Below are positions 48,369-58,049 of a stretch of DNA of 64,000 bases, piece after piece. Each line of letters starts with the position of its first letter. Position 1 is the first letter of the stretch. Under the pieces are notes generated by a model that saw only the letters and a list, made by a program, of their open reading frames with translations, ran no database searches and was not told the origin of the DNA. The stretch is from Billgrantia pellis (GTDB lineage Bacteria; Pseudomonadota; Gammaproteobacteria; Pseudomonadales; Halomonadaceae), in the NCBI RefSeq assembly GCF_008297955.1, contig NZ_VTPY01000003.1, forward strand, positions 1 to 64,000. Direction: 5' to 3'. The position numbers were made by a program, and so were the translations under genes.

Positions 48369-50207
48369 TCAACTCACCTTTGCCACCACCTCGCCCAGCA
48401 CTTCGGGGATGGTCATGCGTACGTAGCGCCCCGGTGCCTCTTCCAGCCGTGGCAGCTCCCCTTCTCCCGGTTGACGGGCGGGCACCATCCTGCCGGTATC
48501 GGCGTACCCTCCTTCGGTCATCCAGCGCTGCCAGTGCGGCCACCATGAGCCGTCGTGGAATTCGGCACCTTCCAACCACGCCTCGTGATCTTCCGGCAAC
48601 TTATCATTGGTCCAGTAGCCATACTTGTTCTTGTGCGGCGGGTTGACGATGCCGGCGATATGGCCGGATCCACCGAGCACGAAGGTCACCGGCCCCTTGG
48701 GCAGCAAGGCCCCGTAGTAGGTGCTGTTCCACTTGGCGATATGGTCCTCGCGGGTGGAGACGAAGTAGCTCGGGGTCGAGATCTTGCGCAGATCGATCCT
48801 GACGCCATCGAGCTCGATGCCGCCGGGCTCCACCAGACGATTCTCCAGATACATGTGACGCAGATACCAGCCATGAGTGCCGGCCGGCAGGTTGGTACCG
48901 TCGGTGTTCCAGTAAAGCAGATCGAAGGCGGCCGGGTTCTCGCCCTTCAGGTAGTTATTGACGTAGAACGACCAGAACAGATCGTTCTCGCGCAGCAGGT
49001 TGAAGGTATAGGCCATCGAGCGACCGTCCAGGTAGCCGTCCTGCTCCATCCGGGCCTCGATGCCCTGCAGGATCGGTTCGCTGAGCAGTACGCCGAGCTC
49101 GCCAGGATCGCGAAAGTCCTGCAGCGTGGCCATGTAGGTCACCGACCTGACCTTGCGACCGCGACGTGTGCTGGTGAGATAGGCCATGGTGGAAGCCGCC
49201 AGGGTCCCGCCGATGCAATAGCTGACCAGGTTCACGGACTTCTCGCCGCAGGCCTGCTCGACGACCTCCATGGCGGCGATCGGGCCCATCTGCATGTAAT
49301 CGGCCCAAGTCAGGTCACGTTGCTCGGGGCCGGGGTTGCGCCAGGAGATCAGGAAGACGGTATGTCCTTGGTCCACCAGCCACTTGACGAAGGAATTGTC
49401 CTGACGAAGATCGAGTATGTAGTACTTGTTGATCCACGGCGGCACGATGAGCAGGGGCGTCTTGTACACTTTCTCGGTGGTCGGCGTGTACTGGATCAGT
49501 TGGATGAGTTCGTTTTCATAGATCACGTAGCCGGGGGTGACGGCGATGTTGCGTCCTACTTCGAAGACGCTGCGATCGGTCATGGCCACGTTGAGGCCAT
49601 CGGCGGAATTCGCCAGGTCGCGACGCAGTTGAGCCAGCCCCTCGATCAGGTTCTGGCCGCGGGTCTCCAGGGTTCGACGCATGACCTCGGGGTTGGTGGC
49701 GATGAAGTTGGTCGGTGCCATGGCGTTGACCCATTGCCGGGCGTAGAACCCCAGGTTGCGCTTCTGCTGCTCGGGTAGCCCCTCCAGCCGATCGATCAGT
49801 TCCTCCACCGCCCCGGCGAATAGCAGGTACTGCTGCATGATGGCCCGATAATAGGGCTCCTCCTGCCAAGCCTCGTCCTTGAAGCGGCGGTCACCCTTGG
49901 CGGCTTTCACCAAGGGTTCGATCGTCTCGCCCGCCATGGCGCTCAGCCCCTGCTGCCAGAGTTGGTATTGATCCTGGATCAGCCGCGCCTGGGTCTGCCA
50001 GAGCAATTGCGGGTTGCGCATCAATGCCTCGGCGCCGGCCTGGAAGGCCTCTCGCATGTCGGCCTGGATAGAGTCGGCAGCCGCATCGGGTGCCATGCGT
50101 TCGAGCAATTCTTGCAGCAGGGCCTGATAATGCTGGCCGATCTCCTGAAGCTGCTCGTTCCATTCGTCCAGTTCGACCTGGGACAGACCCTCGACCCCTG
50201 ACTGCAT
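48369..50207 (-). CDS. phaC: Class I polyhydroxyalkanoate synthase PhaC
   Basis: PHA synthase of 612 residues that polymerises hydroxyacyl-CoA into storage granules. The PhaC N-terminal domain (about 80-250) precedes the alpha/beta-hydrolase core. The lipase-like box SYCIGGT, with nucleophile Cys near residue 330, the Asp in STREDHIAKW (about 486) and the His in GGSGHIAG (about 513) form the triad. GGAGAGGGG precedes ATG 50207. It follows the phasin gene, separated by a terminator-like hairpin; phaA and phaB are not in the window. Confidence 0.95.
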   Translation of the reverse strand: MQSGVEGLSQVELDEWNEQLQEIGQHYQALLQELLERMAPDAAADSIQADMREAFQAGAEALMRNPQLLWQTQARLIQDQYQLWQQGLSAMAGETIEPLVKAAKGDRRFKDEAWQEEPYYRAIMQQYLLFAGAVEELIDRLEGLPEQQKRNLGFYARQWVNAMAPTNFIATNPEVMRRTLETRGQNLIEGLAQLRRDLANSADGLNVAMTDRSVFEVGRNIAVTPGYVIYENELIQLIQYTPTTEKVYKTPLLIVPPWINKYYILDLRQDNSFVKWLVDQGHTVFLISWRNPGPEQRDLTWADYMQMGPIAAMEVVEQACGEKSVNLVSYCIGGTLAASTMAYLTSTRRGRKVRSVTYMATLQDFRDPGELGVLLSEPILQGIEARMEQDGYLDGRSMAYTFNLLRENDLFWSFYVNNYLKGENPAAFDLLYWNTDGTNLPAGTHGWYLRHMYLENRLVEPGGIELDGVRIDLRKISTPSYFVSTREDHIAKWNSTYYGALLPKGPVTFVLGGSGHIAGIVNPPHKNKYGYWTNDKLPEDHEAWLEGAEFHDGSWWPHWQRWMTEGGYADTGRMVPARQPGEGELPRLEEAPGRYVRMTIPEVLGEVVAKVS

Positions 50208-50292
50208 TGGCCCCTCTCCTCTTCTGCGATTCGTCGCGGCAATCAACCCACCGCCGCCACGAGACTCGACACGAGCCCGTGGCGACGGTCAT

Positions 50293-50310
50293 GCCCGCCG
50301 GTTGGCGGGC
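50293..50310 (-). terminator. Hairpin between phasin gene and phaC
   Basis: A perfect 7-bp GC stem with a 4-base loop directly follows the phasin gene on the minus strand. The next bases are GCATGACC, so it lacks a T-run. It may cause partial termination or stabilise phasin mRNA, consistent with phasin being needed in excess over synthase. Confidence 0.45.
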
Positions 50311-50317
50311 GCTTTGC

Positions 50318-50773
50318 TCAGCTCTTGCGCGACGCCTGGCTAGTGGCCTTGGCCGGCGCCTCGGTCTTGGTTGCCGGTGACTCGGCCGTCGCCGCGGTTG
50401 TCTTGGCCGCCTCGCCGGCCTCCTGGGTCCGCTCGGTGATCTGTTGGCTGACTTCACCGAACAGCTGTTCCAGCTCGGTACGGAACTGTTGGCTCATCTC
50501 GCCCAGTGCCTGGGCGTCCTCCATCATCTGTCGCGAGAGTTCGCTCATCATCTCGGCCTGCTTCGCCCCGAAGGCCTGCAAGTCACGAGCGTCCTGGATC
50601 TCCGCAGCGCGACGCATGCGTTCGGCGCCCATCTGGCTATAGCGCTTCATCGCCTCGAGCTGGTACTCGGTCATCTTTTCCATGTTGCCTAGCATCAGCG
50701 AGTTCAGCTTGCGCATCGGTTCGAAGAACTGGCGCGTCTGCTGGTTGAAGCTGTCGAGCATATTGTCCTGCAT
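50318..50773 (-). CDS. phaP: Phasin
   Basis: Granule-surface protein of 151 residues, nearly all amphipathic helix, of the TIGR01841 phasin type (DSFNQQTRQFFEPMRKLN start, FGAKQAEMMSELSRQMMED mid-part). The last 35 residues form an Ala/Thr/Lys-rich tail like those of PHA-binding proteins. AGGAGGT is ideally placed before the ATG, predicting high expression. It covers PHA granules and lies directly upstream of phaC. Confidence 0.9.
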   Translation of the reverse strand: MQDNMLDSFNQQTRQFFEPMRKLNSLMLGNMEKMTEYQLEAMKRYSQMGAERMRRAAEIQDARDLQAFGAKQAEMMSELSRQMMEDAQALGEMSQQFRTELEQLFGEVSQQITERTQEAGEAAKTTAATAESPATKTEAPAKATSQASRKS

Positions 50774-50857
50774 GGGGTTGACCTCCTTTGGACCGGGAAC
50801 ATGCGGGCGCAGGGCGCCGCGCGGCCGTGTGCGCGACCCGTATGCTGCACCGCACAA

Positions 50858-50886
50858 AGCGTAGCCTGCACAGGCTCGCCCTGCAA
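50858..50886 (-). promoter_or_regulatory. Phasin promoter
   Basis: On the minus strand TTGCAG (50886-50881) and TACGCT (50863-50858) are 17 bases apart, about 85 bases before the phasin start. The following TTTGTGCGGTGCAGCA has a partial dyad of the TGC/GCA kind seen in PhaR operators; this part is speculative. Confidence 0.45.
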
Positions 50887-50923
50887 TGTTCTTTCACCCA
50901 GGCAAGGTGGCGCCCGATACCGT

Positions 50924-51319
50924 TCATTCGCCTCGCTGTGAGCGTGAACGCGCGCTGGCCGCTCGAGTCGGGTTCTCCGACTTCGCCCGGCTTCCCGACA
51001 CCTCCTCCGATGCGCCGGTTTCGTCCGACTCCCGAGGCTTGCCCATCCGGCTGCCGGCCTGACGCAGCATATCCAGCATCATCTGCTGATAGGTGCCGAA
51101 GCTGGCCAGCCCCTGTGAAAGCCCCTGGCTCATCCCCTGGGGCAGGCCCTGCTGCAGAAAAGGCTGCATCAGGCTCATGGGGTCGTACCCCTCCACTCCG
51201 GACTCCATCTGCTTCTGAATGCGGTTCAGCAACTCCTGCTGGAACGCCTCGATATCGGGCAGGCCCAGCGAACGGCGGAACTCCTCGGGTGTCAGGTCGA
51301 ACTCGACGTTGATCTTCAT
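50924..51319 (-). CDS. DUF6489-type protein next to PHA genes
   Basis: Protein of 131 residues. The N-terminal part MKINVEFDLTPEEFRRSLGLP matches the DUF6489 family (my recognition, not a search). The middle is a Gln/Met/Gly-rich, helix-like region (FLQQGLPQGMSQGLSQGL), and the tail is charged and probably disordered. No catalytic motif is visible. It sits directly upstream of the phasin-phaC unit, so a granule-associated role can be guessed. AGG is upstream of ATG 51319. Confidence 0.7.
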   Translation of the reverse strand: MKINVEFDLTPEEFRRSLGLPDIEAFQQELLNRIQKQMESGVEGYDPMSLMQPFLQQGLPQGMSQGLSQGLASFGTYQQMMLDMLRQAGSRMGKPRESDETGASEEVSGSRAKSENPTRAASARSRSQRGE

Positions 51320-51369
51320 GGCGATACCTAGCTTGAGTGTCCCTTCAGTGTAGCAATTCGGCACCAGTC

Positions 51370-52455
51370 TCAACGCAGCATTGGCGTATCCACATGCACA
51401 TCCGGATTCTGCGCCCGATGGCGTAACAGGTGGTCCATCAGTGTCAGCGCCATCATCGCTTCGGCGATCGGCGTGGCTCGAATGCCCACGCAGGGATCGT
51501 GACGCCCCTTGGTGATGACTTCGACCGGATTCCCGCGGACATCGATGCTGCGCCCGGGAATGGTGATGCTGGATGTGGGCTTGAGCGCCAGATGGGCGAT
51601 CAGCGGTTGGCCGGAAGAGATGCCGCCGAGCACGCCGCCGGCGTGGTTGGAAAGGAAACCCTCCGGCGTCATCTCGTCGCGATGCTCGCTACCGCGACTT
51701 GCCACCGCGGCGAAGCCGTCGCCGATCTCCACGCCCTTGACCGCATTGATGCTCATCAGGCCGTGGGCCAGGTCGGCGTCGAGACGATCGAACACCGGCT
51801 CCCCCAGCCCCGGCGGAAGCCCTTCGGCGACCACCGTGATCTTCGCGCCCACCGAATCCTGGTCACGGCGCAGCCGGTCCATGAAGGCCTCGAGTTCCGG
51901 GACGCGCTCCGGATCGGGGCAGAAGAAGGCGTTATCGTCCACCGCCGCCCAGCTCTTGAAGTCGATCTCGAGCGGACCGAGCTGACTCATGTAGCCGCGC
52001 ACCCGAATGCCCTGGGTGGCCAGGTACTGCTTGGCGATGGCGCCGGCGGCCACTCGCATGGCGGTTTCACGGGCGCTGGAGCGGCCTCCGCCGCGATAGT
52101 CGCGAAGCCCATACTTGTGGTGATAGGTGTAATCGGCATGCGCGGGACGAAAGCGATCCTTGATCTCGGAATAATCCTTGGAGCGCTGGTCGGTGTTCTC
52201 GATCAGCAGACCGATGGCCGTGCCGGTGGTCACCCCTTCGAAGACACCGGAAAGAATGCGTACCTGGTCGGGTTCGCGCCGTTGGGTCGTATGACGCGAG
52301 GTCCCGGGACGGCGGCGATCCAGATCGCGCTGAAGCTCCGCCTCGCTGAGCGCCAACCCCGGCGGACAGCCGTCGACGATGGCACCAAGCGCCGGACCGT
52401 GACTCTCGCCGAAGGTGGTAACGGTGAACAGTTTGCCGAACGTATTGCCGGACAT
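51370..52455 (-). CDS. aroC: Chorismate synthase
   Basis: Enzyme of 361 residues that makes chorismate, the last shikimate-pathway step, using reduced FMN. The N-terminal [20 protein letters not shown] and [16 protein letters not shown], and the three family signatures ([34 protein letters not shown]), are intact. It starts 33 bases after prmB. Its product feeds trpE and pabB of this window. Confidence 0.96.
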   Translation of the reverse strand: MSGNTFGKLFTVTTFGESHGPALGAIVDGCPPGLALSEAELQRDLDRRRPGTSRHTTQRREPDQVRILSGVFEGVTTGTAIGLLIENTDQRSKDYSEIKDRFRPAHADYTYHHKYGLRDYRGGGRSSARETAMRVAAGAIAKQYLATQGIRVRGYMSQLGPLEIDFKSWAAVDDNAFFCPDPERVPELEAFMDRLRRDQDSVGAKITVVAEGLPPGLGEPVFDRLDADLAHGLMSINAVKGVEIGDGFAAVASRGSEHRDEMTPEGFLSNHAGGVLGGISSGQPLIAHLALKPTSSITIPGRSIDVRGNPVEVITKGRHDPCVGIRATPIAEAMMALTLMDHLLRHRAQNPDVHVDTPMLR

Positions 52456-52488
52456 GGGCGTGCCTCCTGATGGGTATCGGTTCGAGAA

Positions 52489-53442
52489 TCAGGCGAAGGA
52501 CGCCGCATGGGCGTCGAGTTCCGTGGCGGTCAGAGCGAACACGCCCTGGCCGCCACGCTCGAAGTCGAGCCACAGGAACGGCACCTCGGGAAAAGCGGCC
52601 TCCAAGTGGCGGTCGGAGTTTCCCACCTCGACAATCAGCACGCCGTCGTCGGTGAGATGGTCGCGGGCCTCACGCAGGATGCGACGCACGATATCCAGGC
52701 CGTCCGCTCCGGCTCCCAGCGCCAGCTCGGGCTCGTGGCGGTACTCGGCCGGCATGGTGGCGAGATCGCGGGCATCCACGTAGGGCGGGTTGGAGACGAT
52801 CAGGTCGTAGCGCTGCCCCGCCAGGCCTGCGAACAGGTCGGAGAGCACCGCCCGCACCCGGAGGCCGACGTCGTGTCGCTGGATGTTCTGCTTCGCCACC
52901 GCCAGGGCGTCGGCGCTGATATCGGCGAGATCCACCTCGCCACCGGACAGGTACAGTGCCGTGGCGATGCCGATGCAGCCCGAGCCCGTGCACAGGTCGA
53001 GCACTCGTGCCGGCGGTTCCTCGGGGAACCAGGCGACGAATCCCGTCTCGACCAGCTCGGCGATGGGCGAGCGCGGAATTAGCACGCGCTCGTCGACATC
53101 GAACGGAAAACCGGCGAAGAACGCCTCGCCCAGCAGATACGGCAACGGCCGCCGGGTGGTGATACGCTCGCGCACCAACGCAACGATGCGCGCCCGTTCC
53201 ATGGGAAGCAGCCTGGCATCGAGCACCGCCGGATCGACATCCCACGGCAGATGCAAGGCGCCCAGTGTGAGGGCGACCGCCTCATCCCAGGGCGAGTCGG
53301 TACCATGGCCATGAGACAGGCCCGCCTGGTGGAATTCGCTGGCGGCCCAGCGCAGGAGGTCGCGCAGTGTGATGAGATCGCGACATAACGCCTCGTCATC
53401 GAGAATCAGCGTCGAGCGGGAAACGGGAGCGGAGTTGGCCAC
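52489..53442 (-). CDS. prmB: 50S L3 glutamine methyltransferase PrmB
   Basis: SAM-dependent methyltransferase of 317 residues that methylates ribosomal protein L3 on a glutamine. The SAM loop is [14 protein letters not shown] and the catalytic motif is SNPPYVD. The start is assigned to the GTG at 53442, preceded by AGGA; the upstream ATG at 53520 would overlap the promoter region of the divergent Smr gene. The prmB-aroC pairing is common in gammaproteobacteria. PrmC is the alternative, but neighbour aroC and length favour PrmB. Confidence 0.92.
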   Translation of the reverse strand: MANSAPVSRSTLILDDEALCRDLITLRDLLRWAASEFHQAGLSHGHGTDSPWDEAVALTLGALHLPWDVDPAVLDARLLPMERARIVALVRERITTRRPLPYLLGEAFFAGFPFDVDERVLIPRSPIAELVETGFVAWFPEEPPARVLDLCTGSGCIGIATALYLSGGEVDLADISADALAVAKQNIQRHDVGLRVRAVLSDLFAGLAGQRYDLIVSNPPYVDARDLATMPAEYRHEPELALGAGADGLDIVRRILREARDHLTDDGVLIVEVGNSDRHLEAAFPEVPFLWLDFERGGQGVFALTATELDAHAASFA

Positions 53443-53525
53443 GGGAGTCCTGCGGAGTCGGTTACGAAACGGTATCCTAGATTGTACCCGCGGCGGCAGG
53501 CGGTTCACAGCCACGCCCATATCGC

Positions 53526-53531
53526 TATACT
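53526..53531 (+). promoter_or_regulatory. -10 box of the Smr gene
   Basis: TATACT lies 30 bases before the Smr-protein start in the divergent gap with prmB. No clear -35 is assigned. Confidence 0.4.
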
Positions 53532-53561
53532 GGCCGCTCGACCCTAGCGCATGAGCCCTGC

Positions 53562-54140
53562 ATGAACCGACGCCGCCCGCCCGACGACACCGATGACGAC
53601 GTCAACGCCTTTCGCCGGGCGCTGCGTGAGGCCGGTGTGCGTCCCATCGCCGTCAATCGCGCCGACCCCGGGCGGTCTCGCCGCCGCGACCCTGCGGCAG
53701 CGGAGCGGCGCGCAGCGGCAGTCGCCGCCGATGGTGCCGATACCTCCAGTCGCACCAGCGACGGGCGGGTCGAACCGGTACGGCCTTCCGAATTCCTCGA
53801 TTTCGCCCTGCCCGACCTGCCCTACCGTGCCCGCAGCCAGCTAAAGCGCGGCCAGATCGCCTGGGAGGCGGGCCTCGATCTGCATGGCCATACCCTCGAT
53901 GAGGCACGCCTGGAACTCGAGCGTTTCCTGCATGAAGCCGCTGCCAGTCGCATGCGCTGCGTGCTGGTGGTGCATGGCAAGGCATGGGGCAGCACGGCGG
54001 ACTATCCGGTGATCAAGAGCCATGTCAACGCCTGGCTGCGGGAGTGGCCCATGGTGCTGGCCTTTTGCTCGGCCCAAGAGTTCGACGGCGGCACCGGCGC
54101 CGTCTACGTGCTGCTGCGTCGACGCGGGCTGAACGCCTAG
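53562..54140 (+). CDS. Smr-domain protein
   Basis: Protein of 192 residues with a disordered, Arg-rich N-terminal third and a C-terminal Smr domain. The domain shows [12 protein letters not shown], the core motif HGKAWGS (usually HGKG) and [13 protein letters not shown]. It is similar to SmrA/SmrB nucleases; SmrB cleaves mRNA at collided ribosomes. Its last four bases overlap the convergent patatin gene. Confidence 0.85.
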   Translation: MNRRRPPDDTDDDVNAFRRALREAGVRPIAVNRADPGRSRRRDPAAAERRAAAVAADGADTSSRTSDGRVEPVRPSEFLDFALPDLPYRARSQLKRGQIAWEAGLDLHGHTLDEARLELERFLHEAAASRMRCVLVVHGKAWGSTADYPVIKSHVNAWLREWPMVLAFCSAQEFDGGTGAVYVLLRRRGLNA

Positions 54141-55183
54141 TCCTCGCCCGAATTGCGCTCGGCCGGCATTTGTGGAGGCTCGGCTATCGACGCTCCGCTG
54201 CCGCCGCCACCGCTGTGGCTGCGTCCTTCGTAGCGATCCAGCGCTTCCATGGCGAGATGCCGCCCCAGGCGAATCAACGCGTCGGCACGGTGGAACTCGA
54301 AGGCGCCACAGACCGTCTTGGGCACCTCGACCAGAATATCGGGAGGGTACCCCGCAATCTTGTACTTGGCGAGCGACGCCTGGGTGATATCGAACGAGGC
54401 CAGGATCATGTCCAGCCGCCCCCAGGCCCGTCGGCTGCCGGCCGGCCTCACGGGGTTGCCGGCGTCGCTGGCATCGCCGCTTCCGAACCCTTCCCACAAT
54501 CTGCGGGTGGCCCCGCGGACATCCATCCAGCTCCCCCTCGGTTCTGCCTCGTCACTGTCCGGCTCCCGCTCGTCGTCGGGCAGCAAATCGTTCAACGCCA
54601 CCGGATGAGCACTATGGGCCGTCACATTGACCGCCAGCACGAGGTCGGCGTGCGACGAGACGGTCGGCGTGATCGGCAGCGGGTTCAGCAAGCCGCCATC
54701 CACCAGGGTCTGCTCGCCGATATGCACCGGGGTGATGACTCCCGGAATGGCGATGGAAGCGCGGATCGCGCGCAGCAGCGGGCCTGACTGGAACCATACC
54801 TCGCGCTGGCGGGCCAGGTCGGTGGCAACGGCCGTCAAGGGAATCGGCAGATCCTCGATGAGGACATTGCCGATCAGTTCCTCCAACTTGCTCATCACCT
54901 TGCTCGCGCGAATGGCTCCCATCGGGCTCCAGGTGACGTCGACCAGCTTGAGCACGTCGAGATAGGCGAGCCGACAGACCCAGTCGCGGTAAGCCTCGAG
55001 CTGACCCGCGGCGTAGACACCTCCGATAACGGAACCCATCGAACAACCGGAGATGGCGACGATCTCGTAGCCCCGCGCCTCCAGCACTTCGATCACGCCG
55101 ATATGGGCATAGCCGCGCGCCCCGCCGCTCCCCAACGTCAGCGCCACGCGCTTGCCCCGTTCCCTCGCCCGTTTGTCGCTCAT
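54137..55183 (-). CDS. RssA-like patatin phospholipase
   Basis: Patatin-family protein of 348 residues. The oxyanion loop GSGGARGYAHIGV is at residue 18, the nucleophile Ser in SGCSMGSVIGG at about 47, and the Asp in the LVDGGLLNPLP motif near 190. The domain is that of RssA/NTE-type phospholipases; the C-terminal 120 residues are less conserved. It is the last gene of a three-gene hydrolase operon (9-base gap to the previous gene). Confidence 0.88.
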   Translation of the reverse strand: MSDKRARERGKRVALTLGSGGARGYAHIGVIEVLEARGYEIVAISGCSMGSVIGGVYAAGQLEAYRDWVCRLAYLDVLKLVDVTWSPMGAIRASKVMSKLEELIGNVLIEDLPIPLTAVATDLARQREVWFQSGPLLRAIRASIAIPGVITPVHIGEQTLVDGGLLNPLPITPTVSSHADLVLAVNVTAHSAHPVALNDLLPDDEREPDSDEAEPRGSWMDVRGATRRLWEGFGSGDASDAGNPVRPAGSRRAWGRLDMILASFDITQASLAKYKIAGYPPDILVEVPKTVCGAFEFHRADALIRLGRHLAMEALDRYEGRSHSGGGGSGASIAEPPQMPAERNSGED

Positions 55184-55192
55184 GCCGTCTCC

Positions 55193-56059
55193 TCAGTGCT
55201 GCGCCGACTTCGTCCAGGCGACGATCGCTTCCGCCACCGCCGCCGCCCCGTTCGGCTCCAGATGCACATGATGCCCGCCCGGCAGCACTCGGCGCGACAG
55301 GTCCGATACCGCTGCCCGGGCGGCGCGTGCCCTGTCGCGTTCGCCCAGGATACCGTCCTCCCCCTCGATCAGCAGCGCCGGAGCACGGATGGCGCCCAAT
55401 AGCGCCAGGGCCTGCTCCGGTGTCAGCCGTACCGGCGACGGCCACAGCAAGCGGCCATCGGTACGCAGCCTCACATGCCCGTCGGCTTCGTACAGCAGAT
55501 TGCGCTCTACCAGCGGCGTTGCGGTCGCCGCATCGATAGGTGTCACCCCGCCCGCCACGCGAGCGGCCACGGCGGTGTTGCCATCGGGATAGCGCGGCGC
55601 CGACGAGCGCCGACGACGCGCCGCGCGCAGGCCCTTGCGCAGCTGCTCAGCGCTCTCCTCGGCCGGGGTGGTGACGGCCCCCAGGCCGTCGATCAGCACC
55701 AGCCTCGCGATCCGCTCCGGCAGGGCCGCCGCGGTCAGGCACGCCACTCCTGCGCCCATGGAGTGAGCCAACAGCGACGCCCTTTCGAGGCCCAGCTCAT
55801 CGGCAGCATCGAGCAAATCATGGCAGTAATCCCATAGTGCGTAGTCGCCTTCGCGATGGGCGGAATGGCCATGCCCGGCAAAGTCGATGGCCACGATTCG
55901 GATGTCGAGGCGATCGACGAGCAACGGCGCCAATCGGGTGAAGCTCGCCGCATTGTCCAGCCAGCCGTGAAGCGCCAGCCAGGTCGGTGCCCTCTCCTCG
56001 CCCCAGGCGAGCGCCGCCAGGCGCCCCCCGGCCAGTGACAGCGCACGCGCTTCGCTCAT
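55193..56059 (-). CDS. Alpha/beta hydrolase
   Basis: Alpha/beta-hydrolase of 288 residues with LHGWLDNAASF oxyanion region, nucleophile motif LLAHSMGAG (Ser near residue 98, AHSMG in place of GHSMG), and a C-terminal GGHHVHLE catalytic His. No signal peptide. Substrate is unknown. ATG overlaps the stop of the upstream hydrolase gene (ATGA). Confidence 0.85.
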   Translation of the reverse strand: MSEARALSLAGGRLAALAWGEERAPTWLALHGWLDNAASFTRLAPLLVDRLDIRIVAIDFAGHGHSAHREGDYALWDYCHDLLDAADELGLERASLLAHSMGAGVACLTAAALPERIARLVLIDGLGAVTTPAEESAEQLRKGLRAARRRRSSAPRYPDGNTAVAARVAGGVTPIDAATATPLVERNLLYEADGHVRLRTDGRLLWPSPVRLTPEQALALLGAIRAPALLIEGEDGILGERDRARAARAAVSDLSRRVLPGGHHVHLEPNGAAAVAEAIVAWTKSAQH

Positions 56060-56871
56060 GGCTTGCCCTCCAGCAGGTCATCGAGCATGTCCAGCAGGGC
56101 CTGGCGTGTCGCCTCGGGGTGCTCCATGGGAAACATGTGGGTGCCCGGCACCAATGCCAGCGGAATGCCGTGGGCGGCCAGGCGCCGGCGCCGTTTTGCC
56201 GTGATCAGGTCGGAGTCGCTGCCGGCCAGCACGCCGAACGGTACGCGCAAGCGTCGCGGCAGCCGGGTCAAGTGATCGGGCAGGTGGCGGAATATCTCGG
56301 TTTCGATCGCTGGGTCGTAGATCAGCTCGGCGGTGCCATCGTCGCGCAGCCGGGTCCCGCCCTCGACGTAGTCGTGTAAAGCCTCGGGAGTAAAGCGGCG
56401 AAACAGACCCCGTCGGCGCAGGTGGTTGGCCATGGCATCGCGGTCGGGCCACGCCGCGCGCCGCCTCTTGCTCTTGCCTGCCGGGGTCACCCGATCCACG
56501 AAGCCACATCGCTTGGCCACCTTCATGCTCCAGGCATCGAGACCCAGCATCAGCGGCGGATCGAGCATCACCACACAGCGGAACCGATGCGGGGCGTGTT
56601 CCGCCGCCATGGCCATCAGCACGCCGCCCATGGAGTGCCCGACGCCGATGACTGGCCCCTCGTCACTCGTCACGTACTCGAGCAGCTCGTCGCGAAGCGC
56701 CAGCCAGTTGGGGCCGACGGGATAGTCGGGGTGATGGCCCAACCGATCGAGCGGGTAGATGTCGAAGCGTTCGTGCAGCGGGGCCAGGAGGCTGCGATAG
56801 CTCATGCCAGGGAAGCCGTTGGCATGGGCGAAAACGAGTCGCGGTCGTCGAAGAGTCGCACTGTCGTTCAT
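56056..56871 (-). CDS. Alpha/beta hydrolase
   Basis: Alpha/beta-hydrolase of 271 residues, a second, more distant member in the same operon. The nucleophile motif is GVGHSMGGVL (Ser near residue 80), the C-terminal His is in PGTHMFPMEHP, and the N-terminus FAHANGFPGMSY is typical of a subgroup of uncharacterised hydrolases. Co-translated with the next gene through a 4-base overlap. Confidence 0.85.
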   Translation of the reverse strand: MNDSATLRRPRLVFAHANGFPGMSYRSLLAPLHERFDIYPLDRLGHHPDYPVGPNWLALRDELLEYVTSDEGPVIGVGHSMGGVLMAMAAEHAPHRFRCVVMLDPPLMLGLDAWSMKVAKRCGFVDRVTPAGKSKRRRAAWPDRDAMANHLRRRGLFRRFTPEALHDYVEGGTRLRDDGTAELIYDPAIETEIFRHLPDHLTRLPRRLRVPFGVLAGSDSDLITAKRRRRLAAHGIPLALVPGTHMFPMEHPEATRQALLDMLDDLLEGKP

Positions 56872-56991
56872 GACGGGATTCCGGTTGAGGGCGAGGCGGC
56901 TCGCCAGTGGCGATAGCAGGCTAACGGGTTTACCCTATTTCGCCAAGTCGACCTCCGGCCCATGCCGGTCGCTTCATTCTGGAGTCCTGAC

Positions 56992-57087
56992 ATGCCTCAT
57001 TCCCCCCGCGACACGCGCATGCGCAACCGCCTCTTCTGGACCACTGTGTTAGCCGCGATCATCGTCGGCCTATGGTTGGCCCGCTGA
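56992..57087 (+). CDS. 31-residue membrane peptide upstream of AEC permease
   Basis: A short frame encodes a basic N-terminus (MPHSPRDTRMRNRL) and one hydrophobic helix (LAAIIVGLWLA), ending in Arg. GGAGTC precedes its ATG at a good distance. Its stop is one base before the AEC start, which has no ribosome site of its own, so the two look translationally coupled. It is missed by length cut-offs. Function is unknown. Confidence 0.6.
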   Translation: MPHSPRDTRMRNRLFWTTVLAAIIVGLWLAR

Positions 57088-57088
57088 C

Positions 57089-58036
57089 ATGGGCCTATAC
57101 GACCTCTTTCTCGGCACCCTGGAAATCACCCTGCCGGTCTTCGCCATGGTCTTCCTCGGATTGGCGCTCAAGCGGCTGGGCTGGATCGACCAGGCGTTCA
57201 TTGCCACCGCTTCGAGCCTGGTCTTCAAGGCGACCATGCCGACACTGATCTTCCTCAGCATCATCCAGGCCGACCTTGATGCCACGTTGAACCCCGCCCT
57301 GCTCCTGTTCTTCGCCCTGGCCACGCTGGGCAGCTTCCTGACGGCGTGGGGCTGGGCGATCCTGCGCGTGCCCAGAGCCGACCGCGGCGTCTACGTGCAG
57401 GGTGCCTTTCGCGGCAACTGCGGTATCGTCGGGCTGGCATTGGCCGCCGGCATGTACGGCGACTACGGCCTTTCCGCCGGCGGCCTGCTTCTCGGCGTGG
57501 TGATCCTGACCTATAACGTCTTTTCGGTGATTGCGCTGGCCACCTACCGGGAAGGCCAGCGTACCAACTGGCGCAGCATTATCGTCCACATTGCCCGAAA
57601 CCCCCTGATTCTGGCCGTTGTGGCTGCCGTACCCGTCGCTGCCCTAGCGCTGCGCCTGCCCGGCTGGCTGATGACTTCCGGCGAATATTTCGCCTCGCTG
57701 ACATTGCCGCTGGCGTTGATCTGCATCGGGGCCACCCTGTCGCTCGGCTCGATCAAGGCGTCCGGAAGGCTGGCCACCGGTGCCAGTCTGATGAAAATGG
57801 TCACCCTACCGCTACTGGCCACGCTGGCTGCCCGGCTGGTCGGTTTCGAGGGGCGTGAGCTGGGGGTGTTGTTCCTGTTCTTCGCCAGCCCCACGGCAGC
57901 GGCCAGCTTCGTGATGGCCAAGGCGATGGGCGGCAATGCGACCCTCACCGCCAACATCATTGCCTTGACCACGTTGCTGGCCAGCCTGACCGTTACCCTG
58001 GGCGTATTTCTGCTTCGTGTCGTGGGTTGGATCTAG
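57089..58036 (+). CDS. AEC-family permease
   Basis: Membrane protein of 315 residues with about ten transmembrane helices, of the auxin efflux carrier (AEC) family, which includes malate and amino-acid-type exporters or importers. Landmarks are the paired repeats LPVFAMVFLGLALKRLG and QGAFRGNCGIVGLALA. It has no own ribosome site and follows the small peptide gene by one base. Substrate is unknown. Confidence 0.85.
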   Translation: MGLYDLFLGTLEITLPVFAMVFLGLALKRLGWIDQAFIATASSLVFKATMPTLIFLSIIQADLDATLNPALLLFFALATLGSFLTAWGWAILRVPRADRGVYVQGAFRGNCGIVGLALAAGMYGDYGLSAGGLLLGVVILTYNVFSVIALATYREGQRTNWRSIIVHIARNPLILAVVAAVPVAALALRLPGWLMTSGEYFASLTLPLALICIGATLSLGSIKASGRLATGASLMKMVTLPLLATLAARLVGFEGRELGVLFLFFASPTAAASFVMAKAMGGNATLTANIIALTTLLASLTVTLGVFLLRVVGWI

Positions 58037-58049
58037 GCCACGGCCTTGC

